From: Campylobacter mucosalis
GTDB taxonomy: Bacteria > Campylobacterota > Campylobacteria > Campylobacterales > Campylobacteraceae
Length of the DNA stretch: 64,000 nt
Assembly: GCF_013372205.1 (NCBI RefSeq)
Contig: NZ_CP053831.1
Coordinates: forward strand, 1,709,479 to 1,773,478
Reading direction: 5' to 3'
Under the pieces are notes generated by a model. It was not told the origin of the DNA. It ran no database searches and saw only the letters and a program-made list of their open reading frames with translations. The position numbers were made by a program, and so were the translations under genes. Shown here piece by piece: positions 45,434-54,657 of the stretch (within the stretch, counting starts at the first letter, position 1; the number at the start of each line of letters is the position of its first letter).

Positions 45434-46450
45434 ATGAGAAAAATTACTACATCAGCTTATATGCCTACCGAGATAAAAGTTGAAAGTATCAGCGAAAACG
45501 TAGCTAAGATAACAGCATATCCTTTTGAAACTGGCTATGCTGTGACTTTGGCTCACCCACTACGCCGTTTGCTTTATACAAGCACGGTTGGTTTTGCTCC
45601 AACTGGCGTAAAAATACAGGGTGTAAGCCACGAGTTTGATAGTATGCGCGGTATGCTTGAGGACGTAACTCTATTTATCATAAATCTTAAAAATATACGT
45701 TTTAAGCTAAAAAATGATAGCGAAAGTGAAATCGTTGAGTATAGCTTTAAAGGACCAAAAGAGATAAAAGGCTCTGATCTTAGCAACGATATAGTAGAGA
45801 TAGTCAATCCCGACGCATATCTTGCTACTATAAATGAAGATGCTGAGCTAAATTTTAGCCTTATCATACAAAAAGGTATAGGTTATGTCTCTAGCGAGGA
45901 TTTAAGAGATAGCGTAGATGAAAGCTATATAGCACTTGACGCATTTTTTACACCTGTTAAAAAAGCAGTTTACGAGATCGAAAATATCCTAGTAGAAGAC
46001 AACCCAGACTTTGAAAAGATTGTATTTACAGTTACAACAGACGGCCAAGTTGGTCCAATAGAGGCTTTTAAGCACTCTTTGGAAGCCATGTATCAACAAA
46101 TGTCAGTATTTAAAGGCGTTTTAGATATCGATGTAAACGCTCCACTCCCAAGCCAAAATTTAAGTGGCGAACACTCTAAGCTTTTTGCTAGTGTTGAGGA
46201 TTTAAATTTGAGCGCTAGAAGCTTTAACTGCATCGATAAGGCTGAGATTAGATTTATAGGCGAACTTGCCTTAATGGACGAAAATGAGCTAAAAGATCTA
46301 AAAAATCTCGGTAAAAAATCTCTTGATGAGATAAAAGCTGTTATGGAAGAGATCGGATATCCTATTGGTTCTGATGTCTTAAAAGACAGCAAAGATCAGC
46401 TAAAAAAGAAGATAGCTGAGCTAAAGTCACAAATGAGTGCAAAAGAATAA
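45434..46450 (+). CDS. rpoA: RNA polymerase alpha subunit
   Basis: Scaffold of RNA polymerase. The N-terminal dimerisation domain holds [16 protein letters not shown] and [13 protein letters not shown]. The C-terminal domain (about 255-310: [23 protein letters not shown]) contacts UP elements and activators. Two adjacent ATGs exist (45431, 45434). The second gives MRKITTSAY, matching Campylobacter homologues, and has better SD spacing. Confidence 0.98.
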   Translation: MRKITTSAYMPTEIKVESISENVAKITAYPFETGYAVTLAHPLRRLLYTSTVGFAPTGVKIQGVSHEFDSMRGMLEDVTLFIINLKNIRFKLKNDSESEIVEYSFKGPKEIKGSDLSNDIVEIVNPDAYLATINEDAELNFSLIIQKGIGYVSSEDLRDSVDESYIALDAFFTPVKKAVYEIENILVEDNPDFEKIVFTVTTDGQVGPIEAFKHSLEAMYQQMSVFKGVLDIDVNAPLPSQNLSGEHSKLFASVEDLNLSARSFNCIDKAEIRFIGELALMDENELKDLKNLGKKSLDEIKAVMEEIGYPIGSDVLKDSKDQLKKKIAELKSQMSAKE

Positions 46451-46465
46451 AACAAGGATCAGCAA

Positions 46466-46822
46466 ATGAGACATAAACACGGATATAGAAAACTTGGCAG
46501 AACCTCATCTCACCGCTCTGCTTTGCTTAAAAATTTAGCAATTGCAATCATAAAAAGCGGTAAGATAGAGACAACTTTGCCAAAAGCAAAAGAGTTAAGA
46601 AGCTATATTGAAAAGCTTATTACAAGGGCTAGAAAGGGCGATTTTAACGCTCATAGAGCTGTTTTTGCTAATTTACAAGATAAAGAGAGCACAAACAAGC
46701 TTGTAACAGAAGTAGCACCAAAATTTGCAAATCGCAATGGTGGTTATACTCGTATCATCAAAACTCGCATTCGCCGTGGCGACGCTGCCGAAATGGCTTA
46801 TATAGAGCTAGTTAGCGAGTAA
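46466..46822 (+). CDS. rplQ: Ribosomal protein L17
   Basis: A 118-residue large-subunit protein near the exit tunnel: [20 protein letters not shown] and the C-terminal [20 protein letters not shown]. It is the last gene of the operon, followed by a strong terminator. Confidence 0.98.
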   Translation: MRHKHGYRKLGRTSSHRSALLKNLAIAIIKSGKIETTLPKAKELRSYIEKLITRARKGDFNAHRAVFANLQDKESTNKLVTEVAPKFANRNGGYTRIIKTRIRRGDAAEMAYIELVSE

Positions 46823-46828
46823 AATTTA

Positions 46829-46850
46829 GGGGCGATTGCCCCTTTTTTTT
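46829..46850 (+). terminator. Rho-independent terminator of the rpmJ-rplQ operon
   Basis: Stem GGGGC/GCCCC with loop GATT, followed by eight T. Seven bases after the rplQ stop. Confidence 0.92.
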
Positions 46851-46859
46851 AGTATTAAA

Positions 46860-47394
46860 TCAATCCTTTTTCATCTCAAATTTATTTGCCATAAAGCCGA
46901 CAAGTCCTACAAAGAATAGACCGCCAACTATATTGCCAAGCGTTACTGGAATGAGATTTTTTACAAAAAAGCTTCCTACGTTTAGAGAATTTAGTCCATC
47001 AACACTACTGTGAACTAAGTGAGCAAGTGCATTCATATCGCCACCAACTTCAGCTAAATAGTGAGCTTTAGCGATAAGACCTGATGTGATGATGAACATA
47101 TTTGCAACGCAGTGCTCCATAGAACAAGCCACAAACGCAGCTATCATCCACAAAATAGCAAAGAATTTGCCAGTTAAATTGCTCTCGCTAGTAGCCGTCC
47201 AAACAGCCATACAAACAAAAACGTTACAAAAAATTCCGCGTATAAAAAGCTCGTGAAATGGTGCTGTAACCTTGCCAACACTTGCTGATACAAAATTAGC
47301 TCCCGCCATAAGCACTCTTAAAACAGGCTGCCATACAAGTGGCACAGCCTATGCAACGCTTATGGTCAGCGATAACAAATTTATGCTGTTTCAT
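46860..47394 (-). pseudogene. Chimeric remnant: ferredoxin N-terminus joined to FNT (formate/nitrite) channel C-terminus
   Basis: From ATG 47394 (with GGAGGA SD) the minus strand encodes MKQHKFVIADHKRCIGCATC and MAAC, the start of a 4Fe-4S electron-transfer subunit (HycB/FdhB-like). It then runs into unrelated DNA and stops after 31 residues. In a different frame, from about 47320 to 46860, is the last ~150 residues of an FNT-family channel: FIRGIFCNVFVCMAVW, SMEHCVANMF and PVTLGNIVGG. The first ~100 residues of the channel are missing. A deletion fused two genes, and neither part should be functional. Confidence 0.85.
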
Positions 47395-47637
47395 AAATCC
47401 TCCTTGTTGCCTTTTTATGAAATTGTTTAGCGATTTTATGAAATTTTGAAAATTTTGTCTGTCAGATAGCTGACATTTTTGTATTTTTTTATATAATTTT
47501 TTTATTTTATATTTTTATAAGATATAATATTAATGGCTATATTTAGGGATTTTAAAATTTTAAATTTTATTTTATTGGGTAAATTTTTGAATTTTACTTT
47601 GTTTTTACCATATATTCTTAAGTTTTATAAGTAGTTT
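47395..47637. other. AT-rich intergenic region, no gene seen
   Basis: Very AT-rich (long T and A runs) between the start of the chimeric remnant and the end of the polyene operon. Apart from a small palindrome (TGTCAG-atag-CTGACA near 47460) and possible -10-like sequences, nothing coding is visible. Confidence 0.6.
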
Positions 47638-49689
47638 TTATTTATACTTAGAGCTAAGTATAAAAGCACATAGCATATTTAAAAAAATCGCCACACAAAC
47701 ACTAGCTCCAAAGCTAAAAACAGCGTGTGTTTGACTCATACAAAGCACACCAAAGCTAAAAATGCTAGTGATCCCAGCCACGCTAATGCCAAAAATTTTA
47801 TCCTTACTAGACGCCTCTTTTAGGGCAAAAAGTAGATAATCAACCCCAACAGCACTTGCTAAAATCACGCCAAAAACCACAAAAATATTAATATCTAAAA
47901 AGAGCAAAAATATCGTAAGAGTAACGATGCTAACGCCAAAAATAAGCCCCGTTAAAACCAAAGCCCTTTTTAAATCAAATACAAAATAGAGCAAAATAAA
48001 GGCAAGTGCTATGCCAAGTAATTTTAAGCAAAGGGCGTTTATTTTAACGGCTGTGAGATTTTCATTTATCATCTGTGTTAAATCATAAAATTTAAGCCCA
48101 TTTTGGGATAAAATTTCATCAAATTTTGCCCTATCTTTTATCTCGTTTACAACTATGTAATTTGGATTTTCAAAGAAAAAGCTAAAATTTTTTAAAATTT
48201 TAAGATTTTTTAACTCACTCTCATTTAAGATGACTAGTGTGTCTATCTCGCTTTTTATCTCGTCATTAAAGTCGCTAAAATGCAAGCTTTTAAGCTTTTG
48301 CTTTATTAACTCTTGTCTGTTTGGCTCGTTTATAAAACCATAAAGATAGCTGATGTTTGCTACCTTGCTAAGAGTGGTTAAATCTGGATTAACATTTTGT
48401 GTAAAAACCAGCCTTAAATCGCTTTTTACACCGCTAATTTTTGATAGCTTTTGTGCGTCGCTAATTAGCTCTTTTGGCGAACTAGCATAGTTTCTAACAT
48501 CATCTTTAAAATCTGCAAAACCAAATAAAATAAGGCAAACCAGCACTAATAAAACCGCATAAAATGGGCTAAATTTTAACTTAACAAAGAAATTCTCACT
48601 TTTAAGTAGTAAATTTTCTATGAAATTTACATTTTTAAACTTGGTGCCGTCAAAAATTTTTGGGATTAAAAAATATGAGATTAAGAACGAACCAAAAAGC
48701 CCAAATACGCTAAAAATGGCAATTTGATGCAAAAAATTCATAGGCGAGAGTAAAAATAGCAAATAACCGCTAGTTGTGATTAAGAGTGCTAGTAAAAATA
48801 GCCTTTTTAGCTTAAAAACGCTACTTGCATTTATAGTTTTTTCACGCTCCAAACCAAGCCAACCACAGCTAAAATCAAGCATAAGCCCAACCAAGCTCGT
48901 GCTAATAACAATCACCAAAATATGGACATTTTCAAAAAATAAAAATGAACCGCTAAGCCCACAAACAAAGCCAAAAATTGGTGCTAAAAATATAAAAAAT
49001 ATCTTAAAACTACAAAACATTGTAAGCAAAAACGCAACGCACAAAATCACGCCGACAACGCCCATAACAGCACTCTCTTTTACGCCCTGCGTCTTACCAA
49101 ATGCACTAAAAATAGCACCACCACTAACGATAGCGCCGTCGTTTTTTAGCACTTTATAAGCCTTTAAAAGCTCGTTTTGATCGTAGTTATCTTTTAGCGT
49201 GGCTTTTGCATAGATAAAATCATCAGCCCTTAAAAACCCTGTTTTTGTATCTATTTTGATATTTGAGCCCAAATTTAAAATACTAGCAAAATTTAAAAGC
49301 CCCAAAATATCATCTTTTAAACCCAAAAGCCCACCATTTATGGGCGAGTAGATATTTTTAATGACTAGATTTTTAAACTCATCATCTATCTCGCCCTTAA
49401 AAAGTGCTAGTTTTGCCAGTTTTAGCTCGTTTTGTAGCTCATCTAAATTCTCTATTTTGTAAAAAATTTCACTAAAAATTTTAAAATTTTCTAGTTTTTT
49501 TAAACTTGCTTCATCTTTAACAAGTATATTAATCTCATTTGCCAAATTATCGTTTAATGCCTTAAATACGGCATTTTGGCTAATGTTTAAGAAGCTAAAA
49601 ATATCGTTATTTACCCTGTGAAAATTAAAACCCACATAAAAGCACAAAAGCAAAAAAATGAAACTAAAAATGGCTAATGTTTTTTTCAT
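47638..49689 (-). CDS. MMPL/RND-family lipid exporter of the aryl-polyene-type cluster
   Basis: A 683-residue inner-membrane exporter with the duplicated RND/MMPL plan: TM1, a large periplasmic loop (about 20-200), five TMs (about 205-340), TM7 (about 380), a second loop (about 395-540) and a last five-TM bundle. Transmembrane segments with Asp/Gly (SLVGLMLDFSCGWLG, ASAVGVDYLLFA) fit proton coupling. It is the last gene of the operon, overlapping the LolA-like gene by 4 nt. It probably moves the finished polyene lipid toward the outer membrane. Confidence 0.88.
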   Translation of the reverse strand: MKKTLAIFSFIFLLLCFYVGFNFHRVNNDIFSFLNISQNAVFKALNDNLANEINILVKDEASLKKLENFKIFSEIFYKIENLDELQNELKLAKLALFKGEIDDEFKNLVIKNIYSPINGGLLGLKDDILGLLNFASILNLGSNIKIDTKTGFLRADDFIYAKATLKDNYDQNELLKAYKVLKNDGAIVSGGAIFSAFGKTQGVKESAVMGVVGVILCVAFLLTMFCSFKIFFIFLAPIFGFVCGLSGSFLFFENVHILVIVISTSLVGLMLDFSCGWLGLEREKTINASSVFKLKRLFLLALLITTSGYLLFLLSPMNFLHQIAIFSVFGLFGSFLISYFLIPKIFDGTKFKNVNFIENLLLKSENFFVKLKFSPFYAVLLVLVCLILFGFADFKDDVRNYASSPKELISDAQKLSKISGVKSDLRLVFTQNVNPDLTTLSKVANISYLYGFINEPNRQELIKQKLKSLHFSDFNDEIKSEIDTLVILNESELKNLKILKNFSFFFENPNYIVVNEIKDRAKFDEILSQNGLKFYDLTQMINENLTAVKINALCLKLLGIALAFILLYFVFDLKRALVLTGLIFGVSIVTLTIFLLFLDINIFVVFGVILASAVGVDYLLFALKEASSKDKIFGISVAGITSIFSFGVLCMSQTHAVFSFGASVCVAIFLNMLCAFILSSKYK

Positions 49690-50201
49690 CTTATGCTAAA
49701 TTCGTTTATTGTTTCATCACCATTTATTTCGGTTAAAACTATCTTTTTAACGTAGTTTGTGCCAAAAATTTCAATACTCTTAAAGATTTTTGATATTAGA
49801 TAGCCTTTTGGTGTTAAGCTAACCTGCCAGTTCTCTTTTGTGCCGACTAAATTTATATCAAACTCGGGTTTTAACGCGTCTATATTTAAATTTATGATGT
49901 TTAATAAAAGCGTTATATCAGCACTTTTGCTCTCTTTTTGCCACTGGTTATTTTGCATAACAAACACGCCATTTTCATCTACTTTAACGCTACTAAAAAC
50001 TGGTTTTAGCGTCGTCATAACAAACTGGCTCTTTTTAATACTAAACTCGCCACTGCTAAAAATCGCCCTTTTAAATCCAGTGATATTTTTTGTCTGATTA
50101 AAATCTCCGCTAACATCGTTTTTAACGATATTTTTAAGCTCATAAATATCAAAACAAAATGCGATTTTAATCATTAAAAATAGTAAAATTTTAACTCTCA
50201 T
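49686..50201 (-). CDS. LolA-like periplasmic carrier protein
   Basis: A 171-residue exported protein (signal peptide 1-16). FNQTKNITGFKRAIFSSGEF and later beta strands match the LolA-like outer-membrane lipoprotein carrier fold found in aryl-polyene clusters. It presumably carries a lipid product across the periplasm from the neighbouring MMPL exporter. It overlaps genes on both sides (4 and 11 nt). Confidence 0.78.
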   Translation of the reverse strand: MRVKILLFLMIKIAFCFDIYELKNIVKNDVSGDFNQTKNITGFKRAIFSSGEFSIKKSQFVMTTLKPVFSSVKVDENGVFVMQNNQWQKESKSADITLLLNIINLNIDALKPEFDINLVGTKENWQVSLTPKGYLISKIFKSIEIFGTNYVKKIVLTEINGDETINEFSIR

Positions 50202-50598
50202 ATTTTGCCTTTAACGCCTCATAAAATCCGCTTGGTAGCTCAAACATCGTAAGGCGTTTTTTGATATCAACACAAGCTTGTGTGGTGTTTGCAATGCTTA
50301 AAATTTCATCATCTTTTCGCACTTCATACTCTAATTTTAACATAGTTGTAGCGTCTTTTAAGCGAACCAAAATGCTAATCTCATCGCCAAAAAATATCGG
50401 TTTAATGTATTTAACATCAAGTTTTACAACTGGCAAAACAAAGCCTTCGTCCCTAAAATTTGTATAATCATAGCCAATATGCCTTAAAAACGCACACCTA
50501 GCCGCTTCAAAAAATTTAATATAGTTGCCGTGCCAAACCACGTCCATACTATCAACGTCATAAAACTCAACTCTAATTTTATGCAAAAACTCTATCAT
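50191..50598 (-). CDS. Acyl-CoA/ACP thioesterase (4HBT hotdog)
   Basis: A 135-residue hotdog thioesterase of the YbgC/4HBT type. The catalytic segment VEFYDVDSMDVVWHGNYIKF (Asp and HGNY helix start) is intact. In aryl-polyene clusters a thioesterase of this type edits or releases acyl chains. Overlaps both neighbours. Confidence 0.88.
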   Translation of the reverse strand: MIEFLHKIRVEFYDVDSMDVVWHGNYIKFFEAARCAFLRHIGYDYTNFRDEGFVLPVVKLDVKYIKPIFFGDEISILVRLKDATTMLKLEYEVRKDDEILSIANTTQACVDIKKRLTMFELPSGFYEALKAKYES

Positions 50599-51485
50599 TT
50601 AACACCCCAAAAATCAAAAAAATTAAACCATAAATGCGGATATTTTTTACACATAATTGCAAGTTTATCAGCATAAATTTGAGCGTATTTATCTGTGTTT
50701 TTGCTTCTATCAAGCACCACTTCATCGGCGATATGCTCAAATGTTAGCTCATAATTTTTGCCATTTTTTATCGCCCAAAACGTACTAAGTTTTGTCTTTA
50801 AAAGGTGTGCTAAAAAATACGCCCCAGCACCTATCTCGCACTCACGCCCTAAGAGTTTTACTCTTGCGTTTTTATCGCCATTTACCACCGCTCTATCGCC
50901 CATAATGCCGATATGTCCGCCACTATCAATAATCTCTTTGATTTTTAGCATTGTAGCCATATCAAGCTCACCAACTTCAAGCATTTTAACTGGCACTTTG
51001 CTAACTTCATTTAAAATTTTAAAAAACTCGCTTGAATGCTTTGTATACATTAAAATCGTGATATCTAAATTTGCAACTTCATTTGAGATAGCCCTTGCAA
51101 TATCTATGTTTCCAAAGTGACTAACTAAAAGCACCCTGCCCTTTTTATCGTTTAAAAACTCGTTTCTTATCTCGTTTGGGTTTGTTAAAATTATCTCTTT
51201 TTTGCCTATCTTGCCTTGCCAAACGCGAAATTTATCGCAAATCGATATAGCAAAATGGTAAAAATTCCAAAACGCCCATTTTGGCTTTACACCATTTTGT
51301 GATATCAAATGAAGGTAAAATTTTATGTTCTCACGCTCATTTTTACACGTCAAATAATAGATAAAACTAACTAAAAAAACGATAGGCGTTAGCAAAATTT
51401 TAGGCGTAAAAGCTACTAAAAATAGCGTGATTTTAAGAAGCGTTCTACCTGCTTTTTCTCTTTGCAAATGCCAAGAATTAGCCAC
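50595..51485 (-). CDS. LpxL/HtrB-like acyltransferase
   Basis: A 296-residue membrane-associated acyltransferase. One N-terminal TM (about 18-45) is followed by the HtrB/LpxL layout: VSHFGNIDIAR (the family HxxxxD region, about 120) and IGIMGDRAV. It probably attaches an acyl or polyene chain to a lipid head group. Overlaps both neighbours in the operon. Confidence 0.85.
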   Translation of the reverse strand: MANSWHLQREKAGRTLLKITLFLVAFTPKILLTPIVFLVSFIYYLTCKNERENIKFYLHLISQNGVKPKWAFWNFYHFAISICDKFRVWQGKIGKKEIILTNPNEIRNEFLNDKKGRVLLVSHFGNIDIARAISNEVANLDITILMYTKHSSEFFKILNEVSKVPVKMLEVGELDMATMLKIKEIIDSGGHIGIMGDRAVVNGDKNARVKLLGRECEIGAGAYFLAHLLKTKLSTFWAIKNGKNYELTFEHIADEVVLDRSKNTDKYAQIYADKLAIMCKKYPHLWFNFFDFWGVK

Positions 51486-52188
51486 CTATTAGCCTTTTAA
51501 ATATAAATTTTGGCAAAGCAAAAAAGTGCTTTGCGTGAGTTTTGCTAATTAAAATATTATCTTTAAACGCCCTAAAATGAGACACTCCGTCCTTTTCATA
51601 TCTAACTGGCACATCAAACCATAAAATCTCAATCTCTGCCTTAAAAAGTAGATACAAAATATCTATATCAAAGTCCATTTTATCAGCTTTGCAGTGGTGT
51701 AAAATTTTACTTACAGCTTCTAGCGGATAGATACGAAGTCCGCACATAGCGTCTTTAATCCTTGCTCCAAGCGTGTTTATATAAACCCAAAAATTTGTGA
51801 TTTTTCTGCCATAAAGCCTTGCTTTTGGAGCGTCTTTGCCGTAGATTGGATTGGCACAAATTAGTGCGTTTTGACGCTCTTTGCTAAGCGTTAAAAAACC
51901 ACTTAAATACGAAACATCGTGCTGCATATCGGCATCTATTTGAAGTGCGTGCGTAAAGCCATTTTGTGCTAAAAATTTAAAGCCGTCCTTTACAGCAGCC
52001 CCCTTGCCCCCATTAGTTTTTCTATAAATTATCTTTGCATTTAGCGTCTTTAAAATCTCTTTATGCTCTTTATCTGAACCATCATCAACGATTAAAATTT
52101 CACACTCAAATTCGCTTAATCTCTTAATTAGTTTTGCCAAATTTTTGCTATGATTAAAATGCGGTATTAAAAAGGCTAATTTATACAT
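51478..52188 (-). CDS. Family 2 glycosyltransferase
   Basis: A 236-residue GT-A fold enzyme: LAFLIPHFNHSKNLAKLI, ILIVDDGSDKEH, NGGKGAAVKDGF and the metal motif QIDADMQHD (about 87-95). It is likely to glycosylate the lipid anchor of the polyene product. Its start overlaps the ligase-dehydratase gene by 13 nt. Confidence 0.9.
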   Translation of the reverse strand: MYKLAFLIPHFNHSKNLAKLIKRLSEFECEILIVDDGSDKEHKEILKTLNAKIIYRKTNGGKGAAVKDGFKFLAQNGFTHALQIDADMQHDVSYLSGFLTLSKERQNALICANPIYGKDAPKARLYGRKITNFWVYINTLGARIKDAMCGLRIYPLEAVSKILHHCKADKMDFDIDILYLLFKAEIEILWFDVPVRYEKDGVSHFRAFKDNILISKTHAKHFFALPKFIFKRLIGG

Positions 52189-53675
52189 ATTCTACCACTT
52201 GCACTTGCCTTGTCATTTGCAAAAATATTAAAATAAAGCTTGTTATTTTTGATATTTAGCTCAAATTTTGCACTATCGCCGGGGCGTAAAAAGCCATTAA
52301 ATTTCATAGCTTCAATTTTATTTGTGCTCGTTAAATCAAGTCTGAGTTCTTTTGCTAACTTATAAATACACTCAACTTGCACAAATCCAGGCACGAGTGG
52401 AAAATCCAAAAAATGTCCGTCAAAATAAAACAGCTCATAGCCAACAAACGCACTAAACACAGCGTTTGTCTCGCTTAAACTCTCTTGTTTAAACTCAAAT
52501 TTATATCTTTTATTTAACAGCTCATCGGCTAAAATTTTAGGCAGTTTGCCCTGCTGATTTCGCTCTATTTTTGGGACTATTTTAAAATGCCTTATATTGT
52601 TTGCAAACTCAGCCCTTAAATCGCCTTTTAAAGCGTTGCTAACGGCTATTTTGCCGTCACTTCTAAATAGCTCTTTACCCTTGTTGCTTAGGCAAATTAT
52701 CGCACTTATTCGCTCTTTTGTGTTGTTTGCTACGCACACGCAGTCATCTATAAGCTCGTTTGATAAAATAAGCCTCTCAACGCTATCAAGACTTATGCGT
52801 TTTTCATTTATCTTTACTATCCTATCGGCTCTGCCTAAAAGCGTGAGCTCATCGCCATTAACCAACGCCAAATCGCTTGTTTTAAAGCTCTCACACCAAG
52901 GCGAACTAACCACCAAAACATCATCTTTGGTGTTTAATTTAACACCGCTAATCGCCCTAAATCCGCTGTTTTTATCAAATGCTACAACGCCAGTTTCTGT
53001 GCTTCCATAGATATTTATGCAGGTTGTAAGGCTATTAATCTCATCTCTTAAATCATCATCAAGCCTTGCACCAGCACAAATTATGTTTTTAAGACCGCTT
53101 AAAAGCCCTTTTTTACTATTTTGTAAAAGTGCTTTTAAGATAGTTGGGGAGCTTATTAAAGTGCGGTTATTTAGCTCTTTTTCGTAGATAAACTCTGGAT
53201 AATTTAGAAATTTTGGCTCTATTTTTGCACCTAAAATAAGCGGTAAGAAAATTTTAAACGTAAGTCCAAACATATGTTGGTGGCTAACACTTGCTAAAAA
53301 CTCGCCACCAAACTCAAAGCTATCTTTAAGAGCCAAAGCCTCTGTTTTCATCTGATGAAGGGATTTTTCTATGAGCTTTGCCTCGCCACTGCTACCAGAT
53401 GTTTTTAGATAAAATTTGGCGTCCTTGCTGATATTAAACTCACTTGGTTTATTTGATAAAATTTTGTTTAAATCATCAATAAAAAACCGATCATCATCAC
53501 TGAAATTTGAGCTTAAAACAAGAGGCTTTAAATCAAGCGAAAGTGCCGCAAAAAACGCCACGATAAAGTCGCTACTATCTTCTAAATAAATTTTAACATC
53601 TTTAACGCCAAGTGCCTTTAAACCGCTAATTGCTAGGGCGATACGCTCTTTGTAATTTTCTAAAAACTCTATCAT
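52176..53675 (-). CDS. AMP-ligase fused to a hotdog thioester dehydratase
   Basis: A 499-residue two-domain protein. Residues about 1-385 form an adenylating acyl-ACP ligase: FYLKTSGSSGEAKLIEKS (P-loop), SSPTILKALL, NIYGSTETG, LALVNGDELTLLGRADRI and NQQGKLPK with the catalytic Lys. Residues about 390-499 are an ApeI/FabA-like hotdog dehydratase with FYFDGHFLDFPLVPGFVQVE, holding the catalytic His. In the E. coli aryl-polyene pathway, ligase and dehydratase are separate proteins (ApeH, ApeI). Overlaps both neighbours. Confidence 0.88.
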   Translation of the reverse strand: MIEFLENYKERIALAISGLKALGVKDVKIYLEDSSDFIVAFFAALSLDLKPLVLSSNFSDDDRFFIDDLNKILSNKPSEFNISKDAKFYLKTSGSSGEAKLIEKSLHQMKTEALALKDSFEFGGEFLASVSHQHMFGLTFKIFLPLILGAKIEPKFLNYPEFIYEKELNNRTLISSPTILKALLQNSKKGLLSGLKNIICAGARLDDDLRDEINSLTTCINIYGSTETGVVAFDKNSGFRAISGVKLNTKDDVLVVSSPWCESFKTSDLALVNGDELTLLGRADRIVKINEKRISLDSVERLILSNELIDDCVCVANNTKERISAIICLSNKGKELFRSDGKIAVSNALKGDLRAEFANNIRHFKIVPKIERNQQGKLPKILADELLNKRYKFEFKQESLSETNAVFSAFVGYELFYFDGHFLDFPLVPGFVQVECIYKLAKELRLDLTSTNKIEAMKFNGFLRPGDSAKFELNIKNNKLYFNIFANDKASASGRICIN

Positions 53676-54178
53676 ACCTTTAAAACAAATCTCCTATAAA
53701 CTATCTCGCCAAAAAACAAAATTCCTATCAAAACATAGGATAAAAATCCGCTATAAAATGCCCACGCCTTATCGTTTAAAAATGCTAAAATAAGGCAGAC
53801 TATAGCATTTATCGCAAAAAAACATATCCAAATTTTTGTAAGTTTGCGTGTATAAATACGCCCTTTTTCGTCTAAATTTGGCTCTTTTAAAAGTGCAAAT
53901 TTTGTAATTATCGGCACATCTTTTAAACTTGCATAAAAAACGGCAAACATAAACATACTAATTATGATAGGATATGCAAATTTTAGCCCATCTAATGCAA
54001 AAATCAAAATAAAAAATACAGCCACAAAAAGCTCAAATTTCTCTTTTGAAAAGTAAAATTTCAAACCCCACAAAAAGGCTAAAATCAAAACAGTAATAGG
54101 CGTAAAATCCGCAAAAAATACAATCGTAAACGGGTAAAAAATCCCAAAAACGACAAGCAAAATTTTAACTATCACCAA
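53672..54178 (-). CDS. Small integral membrane protein of the polyene cluster
   Basis: A 168-residue protein with about five hydrophobic helices (e.g. ILLVVFGIFYPFTIVFF, IWICFFAINAIVCLILAFL). Similar membrane proteins lie between the carrier proteins and the ligase in aryl-polyene clusters. No catalytic motif is recognised. Overlaps both neighbours. Confidence 0.75.
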   Translation of the reverse strand: MVIVKILLVVFGIFYPFTIVFFADFTPITVLILAFLWGLKFYFSKEKFELFVAVFFILIFALDGLKFAYPIIISMFMFAVFYASLKDVPIITKFALLKEPNLDEKGRIYTRKLTKIWICFFAINAIVCLILAFLNDKAWAFYSGFLSYVLIGILFFGEIVYRRFVLKV

Positions 54179-54413
54179 GCTTTTTTGCTACCGCTTTTGC
54201 TATATCTTCAAGCGTTTTAACGTTTTTAAAATCCTCAGGCATTAAACGATATCCAGTCTGCTTTTTAACGTGATCAATCAGATCAACAGCGTCAATGCTA
54301 TCAATGCCTAAATCCTCATAAATTAGGCTTTGTGGCGTTATCTTAGCCTCATCTATCTCAAAAAGTGTAATTAGTGCGTTTTTTAAAATTTCAAATATCT
54401 CATTTTGAGTCAT
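54165..54413 (-). CDS. Acyl carrier protein (second of two)
   Basis: An 82-residue carrier protein with phosphopantetheine-attachment motif LGIDSIDAVDL (Ser at about residue 38). It holds the growing acyl chain as a thioester. It is paired with the ACP just upstream, as in aryl-polyene clusters (ApeE/ApeF-like). Confidence 0.95.
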   Translation of the reverse strand: MTQNEIFEILKNALITLFEIDEAKITPQSLIYEDLGIDSIDAVDLIDHVKKQTGYRLMPEDFKNVKTLEDIAKAVAKKLGDS

Positions 54414-54657
54414 TTTTGTTCTCCTTTATAAACTGGGCTAGGTTTGTAACGTTTGAAAATATCTGCTTTAAATTCTCATTTTTGCTATCAAGCACTATGC
54501 CATAACGCTTTGAGATGGCAAGTCCAAGCTCTAATGCATCAACGCTATCAAGCCCTAAGCCGTCATTAAAAAGCGGTGCGTTCTCGTCTATATCGCTTGG
54601 TCTAATGTCTGAAAGATTTAGGCTTTCAATTATAAACTCCTTAACCTCATCTATCAT
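54400..54657 (-). CDS. Acyl carrier protein (first of two)
   Basis: An 85-residue carrier protein with attachment motif LGLDSVDALEL (Ser at about residue 38). Its sequence differs strongly from its neighbour, suggesting distinct roles (starter loading versus chain extension). It overlaps genes on both sides. Confidence 0.95.
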   Translation of the reverse strand: MIDEVKEFIIESLNLSDIRPSDIDENAPLFNDGLGLDSVDALELGLAISKRYGIVLDSKNENLKQIFSNVTNLAQFIKENKNDSK

